A stretch of 64,000 nt of DNA from JAPPHY01 sp034423135 (GTDB taxonomy: Bacteria > Chloroflexota > Dehalococcoidia > Lucifugimonadales > UBA2985), in the NCBI GenBank assembly GCA_034423135.1, contig DAOUJC010000010.1, forward strand, positions 13,835 through 77,834, written 5' to 3'. A program made the translations under genes and the position numbers. Every line of letters starts with the position of its first letter. Position 1 is the stretch's first letter. The notes under the pieces were generated by a model. It was not told where the DNA came from, ran no database searches, and worked only from the letters and a program-made list of their open reading frames with translations. This document shows, one piece after another, positions 51,747 through 61,153 of the stretch.

Positions 51747-54032
51747 ATGGCAATTACCCAGGGGATAGGGACGGCTCTCCAAGGCCCCCCAGTACACCCC
51801 GGATTCTCCAAGGCCCTTGACGAACTTGTAGCTACGGCCAAGAAGGGCCACTCCAGAGAAAGCCAGTTCTTCAATCCAGACAGCGAGTGGCTCAAGAGCC
51901 ACATGCGCATCTTTCAGGACCTTCCTGCCCAGCAGAAGGAGCAGCTCCTCCTTGAAGCCGATCAGGTAACGCAGGAATGCGCCTGGCTCAACAGCGAGGG
52001 CAAGGCGGGCATCCGGGCGTGGCCGGACACGGTAGTCAGGCTCGACAGTGGCGGCGTGGGATTCTTCAGCCAGTTGGGCGTGGCACGTAGGCCGGACCTC
52101 ACGCAGTACTTCATCGACGGCTTTCACCGGAACCGTGATGCCCTGGCCTTCAGCCACGAAAATCAGGAGCTCTTCGCCGAGATTCTCCCGTACATCACGG
52201 CGCGCATGAAGGAGTGCTTCGATGCCGGCAACACCATCGTCCAGACCGACCGCCAGATAGGCGACGCGCCCGGACGCTCCTTCCACGCCAGGCAGCTCCT
52301 GTTCGGCACCGACTACCCGCAGCTGCCCTACATGTGGCGACAGCTCACCTTCGACCTGCCTAACGCTGAACTCCAGCAGGAGCCTCACATCATGGAGGTC
52401 TCCATACCCAAGTGGCTGGACCACCTGGGCCTGCCGAGCGACCTCAAGCGGCGCGTGGAGGAGGCCGAGCTGACACAGCTCATCTTCAAGGCGCCCACCA
52501 GGGGACTCTCTCTTCACCTTGGTTTTGACTACATGGGCGAGCACAAGATGGGCCCGCTGTCCATCGCCATGTTCAAGGTGAAGCAGGCCAACGGCCTAGC
52601 GCTCCAGGCAGCCCTCAGCATGGCGCGCGTCCGCACCCTCCAGGGCGAAATCACCAACTCAGCCCTCGTCACCACCGGCCCCTCTCTCCACGGCAAGAGC
52701 ACTCTCACCATCATGATCGAGCTGCATGAAAGCCGGCTCGCCTCACTGCTCAAACTTGCGGAGGACTCGGAAGAGGGCATATACCCGATGAACGACGACA
52801 TCATCCTGCTGCAGCCCCTCCAAGACCCGATTCAGGTGGAGCGCGGAGGCCGGCAGGTAACCGTCACCCACAGCATAGACGGCACGGAGAACAATCTCTA
52901 TGCGGTCCCGTTCGGGCTGACCCGGGAAGATGACCCCATCACCTACGACGTGCTGAGAGGCTCCGGTGAAGAGCCCAACCCGCAGGAGACACTGGAGAAC
53001 GTGCCGTTCAAGCACGATGAGGGTGTGCCGGACTTTCTCAACAACCCCGTCCGCAACATGCGCATGATCCTCTCCCGATCCAGGCTGCTGGCCCGCAAGG
53101 GCGTGGCGCACATGGCCCAGGCCTTCACGGGCGGTGCTCTGAGCGACTCGGTGCACGTGCCTATGGAGGTCACGGACAGGCTGCTGTGGCAGGGCGTCAT
53201 GCGCCAGAACACCGTCGTACCTCCGCTGGTGAAGCTCACCGCCGAGACATACGTCCGCGCCCTCATGTACGGGGAGGCCGTCCAGACCGGCGCGGCCACC
53301 GGGGCAATCGGCAGGCCGTACGTGGAGTACTTCTCGGACCCGTTCATCATCGGCCTGGAGGACGAGAACGCCAACCACATGTACTCCATCCTCAACAGCA
53401 TCTCGGAAGGCGGCCTGGACCAGGAGTTCTACATGTTCAACACGGGCGGGCTTGGCGCCGAGCGCAACGAGGAAGCCAGCGGGCCGTTGTACCGCAAGAT
53501 CACGCGTGACCTGACCATGATGCTGCAAGAGGCGGTGCTCAGGAACGCAGTGAAGTTCGAGCATGACCCGGTGCTCGGAGTGGACGTGGCGGTTGCCATC
53601 GTCGACGCCGACGGACGCGAGGTGCAAGACCTGCGCAGCGACTGGCTGCCCCGCGAGGTCTACGGCGAGGCCGAGTACCGCAGCCGCGTGCGAGAGCTGA
53701 AGCGCAAGCGCTTCTACGGCGACAACGAGAAGGACAAGGCCGGCATACTGCGCTACACCCGCGTCAACAACGCAATCTTCGATCTGGACGAGATTCCGCC
53801 ACCCTCAAACGAGCGCGAGCTCGCATGGCTGCTGTCGTTCTTCTGGCACGTGCAGCAGGCATGCAGCACACTCTCGGACCTTGCGGCGCACACCAGCGAG
53901 GGTGAGCGCCCGGCGGAGCACATACTTGAGGCCCTGACAAAGAAGTGCCGGCAGGGCGTGCAGGAGGGGTTGCAGATACCTCCCGACTGCCTTGAAACGC
54001 TTTCATCGCTGGGGATCTCAGAGCCGGGCTAG
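51747..54032 (+). CDS. Divergent phosphoenolpyruvate carboxykinase (ATP)-like protein
   Basis: 761-residue protein. From about residue 300 it parallels ATP-type PEPCK. It has a P-loop GPSLHGKST (311-319), paired aspartates in MNDDIILLQP (350-351), GTENNLYAVP (TEN 390-392), VVPPLVKLTAETYVRALMYG (490-509), MFNTGG (563-568) and KITRDLTMMLQEAVLRNAVK near 584-603. The order fits PEPCK, but the protein is about 220 residues longer, with an unmatched N-terminal 240 residues. The lid and P-loop are altered from the usual GxSGTGKTT. It might carboxylate/decarboxylate oxaloacetate or act as another kinase. ATG at 51747 follows AGGAGA. Confidence 0.6.
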   Translation: MAITQGIGTALQGPPVHPGFSKALDELVATAKKGHSRESQFFNPDSEWLKSHMRIFQDLPAQQKEQLLLEADQVTQECAWLNSEGKAGIRAWPDTVVRLDSGGVGFFSQLGVARRPDLTQYFIDGFHRNRDALAFSHENQELFAEILPYITARMKECFDAGNTIVQTDRQIGDAPGRSFHARQLLFGTDYPQLPYMWRQLTFDLPNAELQQEPHIMEVSIPKWLDHLGLPSDLKRRVEEAELTQLIFKAPTRGLSLHLGFDYMGEHKMGPLSIAMFKVKQANGLALQAALSMARVRTLQGEITNSALVTTGPSLHGKSTLTIMIELHESRLASLLKLAEDSEEGIYPMNDDIILLQPLQDPIQVERGGRQVTVTHSIDGTENNLYAVPFGLTREDDPITYDVLRGSGEEPNPQETLENVPFKHDEGVPDFLNNPVRNMRMILSRSRLLARKGVAHMAQAFTGGALSDSVHVPMEVTDRLLWQGVMRQNTVVPPLVKLTAETYVRALMYGEAVQTGAATGAIGRPYVEYFSDPFIIGLEDENANHMYSILNSISEGGLDQEFYMFNTGGLGAERNEEASGPLYRKITRDLTMMLQEAVLRNAVKFEHDPVLGVDVAVAIVDADGREVQDLRSDWLPREVYGEAEYRSRVRELKRKRFYGDNEKDKAGILRYTRVNNAIFDLDEIPPPSNERELAWLLSFFWHVQQACSTLSDLAAHTSEGERPAEHILEALTKKCRQGVQEGLQIPPDCLETLSSLGISEPG

Positions 54033-54161
54033 CCAGGAGAACCCAGTGGCATCGTTCCCCAATCCAGATTCCCCGCCAGAGACTCGCATTGCGCGTGCCG
54101 CGTATGTCTCCGTCTCGCACACGGTGATAGTTCCGCTGCGAACCGATGAGGAGGCCTCGCT

Positions 54162-54890
54162 GTGCCGCTGATTGGCGTGGCAGCATCGGACGCGGACTGG
54201 GCGCGAACCTACGTGGAGGCCGCCGAGTGGGGCGGCGTGCAGACGCGCCTCCTGCTGCCGGACTCGCCGGAGCAGGCCCCGGCCACCCTGGACTCAATCG
54301 ACGGCCTGCTCATCACGGGTGGCGCGGACATCCACCCGCCTCGATACAACCGCGATCCCGACCCCGGCGCAGGCTTGGACGATCCCGCCCACGCGCAGGA
54401 CGAGTGGGAGATCGCACTGATGCGGGGCGCTATGGAGCGCGACATGCCAGTCCTGGGCATCTGCCGCGGCATGCAACTCCTCAACGTGGTGAGCGGCGGG
54501 CAGCTCATCCAGCACCTGCCCGGCCATCGAAGGGAAGATGGCGTCCCCGGCTCGGCGTACCACCGGGTGTATCTGTCGCCCGGGAGCAAGCTGGCCGCAA
54601 TACTTGGCGCCGGTGGATTCGTGCGAGTCAACAGCCGGCACCACCAGGGCGTGAGCGAGCCACTGAAGGCGCCCTCCCTCATGGCCTCCGCCTACTCCCT
54701 CGAGGACGGCCTCATTGAGGCGCTGGAGAGCCCGCACCACGACTGGGTCATAGGCGTACAGTGGCACAACGAGAACCTGGAGGAGCTTCCACGCAACTTC
54801 GGCAATCTCTTCCTTGCGCTGGCGGATCGGGGAGAGATGTATTCGCAGATGAGGGCCGCCCTGCCGGCGCAAGGCGCGGCCTCGATATAA
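54162..54890 (+). CDS. Class I glutamine amidotransferase (peptidase C26, PuuD-like)
   Basis: 242-residue hydrolase, probably cutting a gamma-glutamyl bond. It has GLLITGGADIHPPRY, nucleophile Cys in LGICRGMQLLNV, and the His/Glu pair in VIGVQWHNENLEEL. The His is followed by Asn-Glu where PuuD has HPE, so the triad is kept. GTG at 54162 is preceded by GAGGAGG. It is between the PEPCK-like gene and gyrA on the same strand. The substrate is not certain. Confidence 0.85.
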   Translation: MPLIGVAASDADWARTYVEAAEWGGVQTRLLLPDSPEQAPATLDSIDGLLITGGADIHPPRYNRDPDPGAGLDDPAHAQDEWEIALMRGAMERDMPVLGICRGMQLLNVVSGGQLIQHLPGHRREDGVPGSAYHRVYLSPGSKLAAILGAGGFVRVNSRHHQGVSEPLKAPSLMASAYSLEDGLIEALESPHHDWVIGVQWHNENLEELPRNFGNLFLALADRGEMYSQMRAALPAQGAASI

Positions 54891-54912
54891 CCTCAGAAAA
54901 GAGGATGGATCA

Positions 54913-57366
54913 ATGGTAACACCTTCGGCTCACAACATTCGCCCTGTTCGCATCGAAGACGAGATGCGAAGCTCCTACCTGGACTACGCCATGAGCGTGA
55001 TCGTCTCGCGCGCCCTGCCGGACGTGCGGGACGGCCTGAAGCCGGTGCAGAGGCGCATCCTCTACGCCATGGACGAGCTGGGGATGAGGGCAGGCACCCC
55101 GTACAAGAAGAGCGCCCGCCTCGTCGGCGAGGTGCTGGGCAAGTATCACCCCCACGGAGACAGCCCCGTCTACGACTCGATGGTGCGCATGGCGCAGGAC
55201 TTCTCCATGCGCTATCCCCTGATCGACGGGCAGGGCAACTTCGGAAGCATCGACGACGACCCGCCTGCTGCCATGCGATACACCGAGGCTCGCCTCTCGG
55301 TCGTGGCGCAGCAGCTGCTCGCGGACATAGACCGCGAGACCGTGGACTTCACCGCCAACTTCGACGAGTCCCTCCGCGAGCCGCAGGTGCTGCCGGCCCT
55401 GCTGCCAAACCTGCTTCTCAACGGCGCCTCCGGCATCGCGGTCGGCATGGCAACCAGCATTCCGCCGCACAACCTGCGCGAGGTCTGCGACGCCGTCATC
55501 CACCTGATTGACCGCCCGGACGCCACCGTGGAGGACCTGGTCAGGTTCATCAAGGGCCCGGACTTCCCTACCGGCGGCATCATCATGGGCCAGGACTCCA
55601 TCCTCAACGCCTACTCCACCGGCCGGGGACGCATCCTGGTCAGGGCCAAGGCCACTATCGAGGAGGGCGAAAGGCGCTCCGAGCGCCCGCAGATCGTGGT
55701 GACGGAGATCCCGTTCCAGGTCAACAAGGCTGCGCTGGTGGAGAAGATCGCACAGCTTGCCAAGGACAAGAAGATAGACGGCATCAGCGAGGTGCGGGAC
55801 GAGTCGGACCGTCACGGGCTGCGCGTCGTGGTTGAGCTGCGCAGGGAGGCCCAGCCGGAGATTGTGCTGAACAACCTGTTCAAGCAGACTGCCATGCAGA
55901 CCGCCTTCTTCGTGAACACACTCGCGCTGGTGGACGGCCAGCCCCAGGTGCTGCCACTCAAGCGCATGCTGCGCCACTACATCGACTTCCGCCGGACTGT
56001 GGTCACTCGCCGCGCCCAGCACGACCTCAGAAGAGCTCAGGAGCGCATCCACATCGTCGAGGGACTGAGAGCGGCACTGCTCAACCTTGACCAGGTGATC
56101 GTCATCATACGCCAGGCCGCCGACACCGAGACCGCGCGACAGGGCCTGATGGAGTGGTTCGGGCTGACGCAGGTGCAGGCCCAGGCCATCCTGGACATGC
56201 AGCTACGGCGCATCGCCGCGCTGGAGCGTGACCGAATCGAGCAGGAGTACCAGCAGCTGCAGAAGACAATCGGCCAGCTTGAGACGCTGCTCGCCGACCC
56301 GCAGAAGATCCTGGCGGAGGTCAAGAAGGAGACGCGGCAGATCCGCAAGGACTTCGGCGACGACCGCCGCACCGAGGTGCTGGACCGGGAGCCGGACGCC
56401 CCAACGCGGGCAGACCTGGTGCCTCACCAGGACGTGGTCATCACCATCACGCAGCGCGGGTACGTGAAGTGCATGCCCACCAGCACATACCGCGCCCAGC
56501 ACAGAGGCGGAAGGGGCGTTGTGGGCATGTCCACGAGGGAGACGGACGCATTGCAACACCTCCTTGTGGCCGACACCCATGACACGCTCCTGTTCTTCAC
56601 CAACCGCGGCAAGGTGTACTCCATGCGATGCTACGAGATTCCGCAGGACAGCTCACGCAACACCCGCGGGACTCCGGCCGTCAACCTGCTCTCGCTGTCC
56701 GAGGGCGAGCGCATCAACGCCGTTGTGGTGCAGACCGGCATCGACATGGGAGGCTACATCCTGCTGGCAACCCGCATGGGCGAGATCAAGCGCATGAAGT
56801 TCGAGTCTCTCACGAACATTCGCAGCAACGGACTGATCGCGATGGACATCGAAGACGACGATGAGGTCGTCTCGGCGTGGCAGGCCGCGGAGGGAGACGA
56901 GGTGGTCATGGTGTCCGAGATGGGCAAGGCGGCCAGGTTCGCCATCGACAAGGTGCCCGTCAGGCAGCGTCAGTCGGGCGGTGTAAAGGGGATGCGCCTT
57001 GTCCAGGACGACAAGGTGGTGTCCATGGACGTGGTGATTCCCGGCGCAAGGCTGCTGGTGGTCAGCCGCAACGGCCACGGCAAGCTCACGGCCATCACGT
57101 CCTATAAGACCACCGGCCGCGGCGTCATGGGCGTGACCACCCTGAAGATAACGGAAAAGACCGGGCCGGTGGCCACGGCGCACCTTGTGCAGGACTCCGC
57201 AACGGAGGTGATCATCGTCTCGGCGAAGGGCGTCATGATGCGTACGCCGCTGGCAGAGATACGCTCGCTCGGCCGCATCACGCAAGGCGTGAAGGTCATG
57301 AAGCCGGACGATGACGACTACGTGGTCACGGCAACCAGCATGAACGCCGGAGGGCCCTCCAAGTAG
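54913..57366 (+). CDS. gyrA: DNA gyrase subunit A
   Basis: Breakage-reunion subunit, 817 residues. Catalytic Tyr123 is in AMRYTEARLS. The quinolone pocket reads HPHGDSPVYDSMVRMAQ, with Ser and Asp at the usual sensitive positions but Pro where many bacteria have Ala. The C-terminal beta-pinwheel has the GyrA box QHRGGRGVVG (about residues 532-541), which shows it is gyrase. The ATG at 54913 is 22 bp after the preceding stop. Confidence 0.97.
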   Translation: MVTPSAHNIRPVRIEDEMRSSYLDYAMSVIVSRALPDVRDGLKPVQRRILYAMDELGMRAGTPYKKSARLVGEVLGKYHPHGDSPVYDSMVRMAQDFSMRYPLIDGQGNFGSIDDDPPAAMRYTEARLSVVAQQLLADIDRETVDFTANFDESLREPQVLPALLPNLLLNGASGIAVGMATSIPPHNLREVCDAVIHLIDRPDATVEDLVRFIKGPDFPTGGIIMGQDSILNAYSTGRGRILVRAKATIEEGERRSERPQIVVTEIPFQVNKAALVEKIAQLAKDKKIDGISEVRDESDRHGLRVVVELRREAQPEIVLNNLFKQTAMQTAFFVNTLALVDGQPQVLPLKRMLRHYIDFRRTVVTRRAQHDLRRAQERIHIVEGLRAALLNLDQVIVIIRQAADTETARQGLMEWFGLTQVQAQAILDMQLRRIAALERDRIEQEYQQLQKTIGQLETLLADPQKILAEVKKETRQIRKDFGDDRRTEVLDREPDAPTRADLVPHQDVVITITQRGYVKCMPTSTYRAQHRGGRGVVGMSTRETDALQHLLVADTHDTLLFFTNRGKVYSMRCYEIPQDSSRNTRGTPAVNLLSLSEGERINAVVVQTGIDMGGYILLATRMGEIKRMKFESLTNIRSNGLIAMDIEDDDEVVSAWQAAEGDEVVMVSEMGKAARFAIDKVPVRQRQSGGVKGMRLVQDDKVVSMDVVIPGARLLVVSRNGHGKLTAITSYKTTGRGVMGVTTLKITEKTGPVATAHLVQDSATEVIIVSAKGVMMRTPLAEIRSLGRITQGVKVMKPDDDDYVVTATSMNAGGPSK

Positions 57367-57381
57367 GCGTACCTGCGACTG

Positions 57382-58764
57382 CTAACCCCGCAGCCTGAGA
57401 TACCTGAACAGGAGCGGGTGGCACTCCCTTGCCAGGTCAAGGGCCTGCTGCATCACCCGACGCAGGGTGAAGTGCGCCTGCGGGCTGGTGCGCAGCTTGA
57501 ACAGGTGGTAGCACTCGCGCAGGTTCAGCTTGGAAAGCACGCGCCTCAGGTGAGCGTGCGTCACCAGATAGGCTGCTACGTCGGCAGATGATGTGGCGAC
57601 GCGATGGTAACCCTCCGCCGCTGCTTCCATCGCATCCCTGAACTGCTGCTCCAGCCCGGCCTCCAGCACGACTTCCGGGACGATGTACCCCAGGTCAACC
57701 GTGGCGGGCTGCGCCAGGTAAGTCTGCATGCGGTGGCGCTTGAACTCGCGGTAGGCGCCGTAGTCCATCACGAGGTCGAAGGTGTAGTCCACCACCTCCA
57801 GCTCCCTCAGCGGGATGTCGTGCGGGCCCAGCCTGTCGAGCGCATCGTGTACCACGGCCTCCAACTGCGACCGGTCCATCCGCTGCACGCGCTCCCACAC
57901 CTCCGCGTACGGCATCGGCGAGAACCGGAACAGCAAGGCGGCGGCTAGCTTATGCTCAGCCTGCGCGTCGAAGTGGACCAGCTCAGCACGGCAATCGTCC
58001 ATGCTTCCGCCGCCGTCGCTGGCCAGTGCCTGAGACTCCTGTGCCTGGCGCGTGAGCGCGATGTACTCGTTGTAGTCGGCGTACTTGATGAGCGTGGGCG
58101 TGATCTCCCGGCCCTTGACCTTCAGCTCATCGCCTATCTCCCTCTCCTCGGCAAGCTGTGACGACAGAAGTTTGCGAATCGCGTGCTCCATGGAGCGGGC
58201 GTTCAGCGTGACGCCTACGTTGGTGAGAGTGGCCGCGGGCAGCAGAAAGCGAGCCGCGTCCGTGGCCACACGCCTGAGCCTCAGGTTGTAGGCGCCTTCG
58301 CGCTCGCGCTCATTGCGTGGCGTGACGTTGCGCAGGTGGGCCAGCAGCCCGTCGACAGTCTCCTCATACGCCGCGAACAGCGCGTCGCATGTGCTGACGT
58401 AGACCTCTCGCAGCGATGAGTCCTCGTCCAGCTCACTGGGCAAGTGGTAGTGGCCCCGTTCCAGCACCTGGTAGCGGGATGACTTCTCCGTATAGGAAGC
58501 CAGCCGGTTGTCCTCCAGGGTGTCGCATGCCAGGCGGGAGACGTTCTCCACGGCCATGTGCAGCACGGCGTGCTCCGCAACGGAAGCGTGCCCGTAGTTG
58601 AGCACCCATCGCTCGTGGAAGTCGGCGGCCCGCTCCTCGGTCACCTGCCGCGCGATCTCGTCGAATGGCTGGGGATTGCGCGACGTCATCGCGAACGCGA
58701 CCGCAAGCTGCTCCTCCGTCAGCTCGCGCGGGTCGAGTGGGTAGATTCGCCTGGATAGCTCCAT
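57382..58764 (-). CDS. Double ThyX-like (FAD-dependent thymidylate synthase fold) protein
   Basis: 460-residue protein with two ThyX-like halves. Half one (about 40-220) has GHASVAEHAVLHMAVENVSR (58-77), YTEKSSRYQVLE and LNARSMEHAIRKLL, but the RHR catalytic motif is replaced by EDNRLASYTE. Half two (about 255-455) has FKRHRMQTYLAQP (RHR 343-345) and NLRECYHLFKLRTSPQAH, but lacks the GHxSVxEH element in canonical form (HFDAQAEHKLAAALLF instead). Each half is partial, so one composite site is possible. Whether it makes dTMP is unknown. It converges with gyrA with only 15 bp between them. Confidence 0.75.
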   Translation of the reverse strand: MELSRRIYPLDPRELTEEQLAVAFAMTSRNPQPFDEIARQVTEERAADFHERWVLNYGHASVAEHAVLHMAVENVSRLACDTLEDNRLASYTEKSSRYQVLERGHYHLPSELDEDSSLREVYVSTCDALFAAYEETVDGLLAHLRNVTPRNEREREGAYNLRLRRVATDAARFLLPAATLTNVGVTLNARSMEHAIRKLLSSQLAEEREIGDELKVKGREITPTLIKYADYNEYIALTRQAQESQALASDGGGSMDDCRAELVHFDAQAEHKLAAALLFRFSPMPYAEVWERVQRMDRSQLEAVVHDALDRLGPHDIPLRELEVVDYTFDLVMDYGAYREFKRHRMQTYLAQPATVDLGYIVPEVVLEAGLEQQFRDAMEAAAEGYHRVATSSADVAAYLVTHAHLRRVLSKLNLRECYHLFKLRTSPQAHFTLRRVMQQALDLARECHPLLFRYLRLRG

Positions 58765-58864
58765 GTTCGCGCCTGTGATGATACACCAGGACGCTGGCGC
58801 AAGAGAATAGGAATGCGACCGCGGGAAAGGGATTCGCTCTTGCGAGTCTCGGAGCGGCGGGGTG

Positions 58865-59713
58865 CTAGAAGCCGGGCTGCTCCTCCAGGTCGTCTGCGGA
58901 GGATGGCACGGGTTCCTCTTCGTCCGAGGGCGGCGCGGCTATGGTCATCTCGCCCTCTTCGTCCCAGTCGATGATGGGCGGCCGGTCAAGCTCGATCTCC
59001 TCATCTTCGAGGTCGATCTCCGCCGGCAATGGCGGACCACCCAGGTAGGAGTAGACGCCACCCATCGGCTGCTTGTACGGGAACGATACGATGCCCTGCT
59101 GACTGCTGTGCTGATACGTCTCCCTGATCATGATGACCAGGCTGTCCTCCTGCACGGAGGTCACCGCCGCCTCGTAGCGGTTGCCGCCCTCCATGAGGCG
59201 AGCCAGTCGCTGCCCCTGTTTCGGCTCCACCTCTCCCAGGTACAGCCCCTCCGCGCTCTCCACGGTGAGGCCTCCGCCGGTCACACGTAGCTGCACGGCG
59301 TCGCCGGGGGCGACGTGTAGGTGTGCGCCGTCGGGAGGCAGCCGCGTCAGCGATATGGAGCCTGACTTGCCGCGCTCCTCGATGAAGAGCTGGAGTGTCG
59401 CCTTGGAGCCTTGTCGCGGCACCGGAGCGTCCTCACTCAGCTGGTCCAGCCTTCGCAGGTTCTTGCGGGCGATGCTGTTGGCGGGCGAAATCTCCAGGGT
59501 GCGGCCGAAAGCTGCCTTAGCCTCTCTGTAGAGACCAAGCTCAGAGAAGGCCTTGCCCAGTCGGTTGTGTGCCTCCACGTCCCGCGGGAACTCGTCGATT
59601 ATCTCGCGGTTGAGGTCCACCGCCTCCTGCCAGCGGCTGGAAAGGGCAAGCGCGATAGCCTCCTTGGCCTTGTCCCTCTTCTTGCGCGCCTTGCTTTCGC
59701 TATCCAGGATCAT
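58865..59713 (-). CDS. TPR-repeat protein with acidic C-terminal tail
   Basis: 282-residue protein. Residues about 15-90 form two TPR-like helix pairs (DFPRDVEAHNRLGKAFSELG is close to the repeat, here EFPRDVEAHNRLGKAFSELG). A beta-rich middle (about 105-215) and an acidic, low-complexity tail (residues 225-282, many Asp/Glu) follow. It probably binds partners; the function is unknown. ATG at 59713 is preferred to GTG at 59719. Confidence 0.65.
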   Translation of the reverse strand: MILDSESKARKKRDKAKEAIALALSSRWQEAVDLNREIIDEFPRDVEAHNRLGKAFSELGLYREAKAAFGRTLEISPANSIARKNLRRLDQLSEDAPVPRQGSKATLQLFIEERGKSGSISLTRLPPDGAHLHVAPGDAVQLRVTGGGLTVESAEGLYLGEVEPKQGQRLARLMEGGNRYEAAVTSVQEDSLVIMIRETYQHSSQQGIVSFPYKQPMGGVYSYLGGPPLPAEIDLEDEEIELDRPPIIDWDEEGEMTIAAPPSDEEEPVPSSADDLEEQPGF

Positions 59714-59746
59714 GTGCACCGCTCCACTGTGTCTAAGTGGAGACAG

Positions 59747-59775
59747 ATTGTAAACCCTGTGTCAAGGGTGCGCAA
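59747..59775 (-). promoter_or_regulatory. Promoter of the TPR gene
   Basis: Minus-strand TTGCGC (59770-59775) and TACAAT (59747-59752) with 17-bp spacing. The spacer holds ACCCT and AGGGT as short inverted repeats, which might be an operator. Confidence 0.5.
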
Positions 59776-59909
59776 TCCCCGAAGGAAACGCGCGATTGCG
59801 TAGCTCCCAATTTCGGGGCCGACGAATCCTGCATTGCGTACCGGGGGTTTCCCCAGTCTGAAGATTCGACTATAATCAAGAATAATGATAGGCGCTCAGG
59901 GGGGGAGTC

Positions 59910-60305
59910 ATGTCCGAGCGGTATCAGAAAGAAATCGAGGAGATCCTCCGGCAGGCGGGAGAGCACACTCCCACCAAAGAGCCGGAAAGACCCCACAAGA
60001 GATCGCCCTCGTCCGCATTCAGTGGCATTGGCAGGGGTGTGGCGAGCCTGATTTACCACAGTTCAAGCCGCCTGATCGTGATCGGCGCTGTTTTGCTGCT
60101 GCTGGCCGTACTGGTCAGCGTTATCCTGCCTGGCTTCCTTGGGCCCTTCGTGTGGCTCGGGCTGATCCTGTTCATATTGATCTACGCGCTCTACTTCGCG
60201 CGACCCGGCAGCAGCCCGGAAAAGCGCTGGCGAGGGCGAGCTATCGAGCCGTCCCCTAGAGAGAACAGCGGGTGGTCGCGGCTCCAGCGCTGGCTCAAGC
60301 GCTAG
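59910..60305 (+). CDS. Small membrane protein
   Basis: 131-residue protein. The first 45 residues are polar and basic, followed by two helices (about 55-75 and 79-97) and a basic C-terminal tail (RLQRWLKR). No recognised family. A TATAAT at 59871-59876 lies 33 bp upstream, and the ATG at 59910 follows a GGGGG purine run. Confidence 0.6.
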   Translation: MSERYQKEIEEILRQAGEHTPTKEPERPHKRSPSSAFSGIGRGVASLIYHSSSRLIVIGAVLLLLAVLVSVILPGFLGPFVWLGLILFILIYALYFARPGSSPEKRWRGRAIEPSPRENSGWSRLQRWLKR

Positions 60306-60347
60306 GCGCGGCCGGCCTCCAAGCCGAAATGCGTGAGGGACGTTTCA

Positions 60348-60698
60348 GTGAGTAACGATCACCTGGGTTCCGCCAATGGCCTCTACTTTCCGCCCGACGT
60401 GGAGTGGATGCGCACACCCCTCCGCGATAGCGCGCTCGCGTTCATTCACAAGACCGCGCTGGAACTGGCAGGGGACCGGGTGAAATCAGCCTGCATCACG
60501 GTTGGTCATGTGTTCGGCGAACCTGACTCAGAGTCTATTGACCTCACCATGACCGTTGACTCAGATTGGGAGTACATCAAGAAGCTCCAGATGGACATCA
60601 TTCACAGGGTCAGAGAGTGGACCATTGAGTGGCCAAAGGGTGACTGGGAAGATTACGCGACAAGGGTGTTCTTCTGCTTGCTCCCCGCGAAGCTATGA
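60348..60698 (+). CDS. Hypothetical partner of a HEPN protein
   Basis: 116-residue alpha/beta protein of unknown family (NDHLGSANGLYFPPDVEWM at the start, then VKSACITVGHVFGEPDSESI). GTG at 60348 follows GAGGGA; an earlier GTG at 60333 has no site before it. Its stop overlaps the ATG of the following HEPN-like gene by four bases, so the two are translated as a pair. It may be an antidote or nucleotidyltransferase-like partner, which is only an inference. Confidence 0.6.
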   Translation: MSNDHLGSANGLYFPPDVEWMRTPLRDSALAFIHKTALELAGDRVKSACITVGHVFGEPDSESIDLTMTVDSDWEYIKKLQMDIIHRVREWTIEWPKGDWEDYATRVFFCLLPAKL

Positions 60699-61126
60699 AG
60701 CCGTTGGACTTCTATCGGCTGGGGCTCTCCCTGGCGGAATCGGCTGACTCGGAAGCTGCACAGCGCACGGCCGTAAACAGGCTCTACTACGGACTTCATC
60801 ACGAGGCCTGTTGCAGGTATTTCAGGAACAACCCCGACTCAGAGCCTGTTTATGCCGGACGCAGACACTCGGAACTCCGCAACCGGTACACTAGTCACGT
60901 GGATGAAAGGGCCAACGCAGTCGGCCAACGCCTACAGTACCTCATAGAGATGCGAAGGCTGGCAGACTACCAACTTGCTCCGCCTCTCAGCTTCAGGGGA
61001 CAACCACTGGCACCACAAGAGTTCCTGAACCTGGCATTAGAGGCAGCCCACCAACTCCTGGACGCGCTTGAGGACTACTCGCCCGGCGAGGCAGAGGACG
61101 GTTGCACCTGCCTTGTGCAGTTCTGA
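60695..61126 (+). CDS. HEPN-domain protein
   Basis: 143-residue all-helical protein of HEPN type. The segment RTAVNRLYYGLHHEACCRYF (residues 24-43) matches the AVNRAYYA-type helix of HEPN families, with ELRNRYTSH further on. Many HEPN proteins are ribonuclease toxins paired with an upstream antidote, and the four-base overlap with the preceding gene fits that. The RxxxxH active motif is not clearly present, so activity is uncertain. GC is lower than in the flanking genes. Confidence 0.65.
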   Translation: MKPLDFYRLGLSLAESADSEAAQRTAVNRLYYGLHHEACCRYFRNNPDSEPVYAGRRHSELRNRYTSHVDERANAVGQRLQYLIEMRRLADYQLAPPLSFRGQPLAPQEFLNLALEAAHQLLDALEDYSPGEAEDGCTCLVQF

Positions 61127-61153
61127 GCCGCTGAAGACGACCTCTCCCCGTCC

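Noticed and set aside
54910..56052. Minus-strand open frame of 380 codons opposite gyrA
   Set aside because: It is a mirror of gyrA codon structure in a high-GC genome, with no family motif.
49308..57366. Chromosome origin near gyrB and gyrA
   Set aside because: No dnaA, dnaN or recF gene and no cluster of DnaA boxes is visible here.
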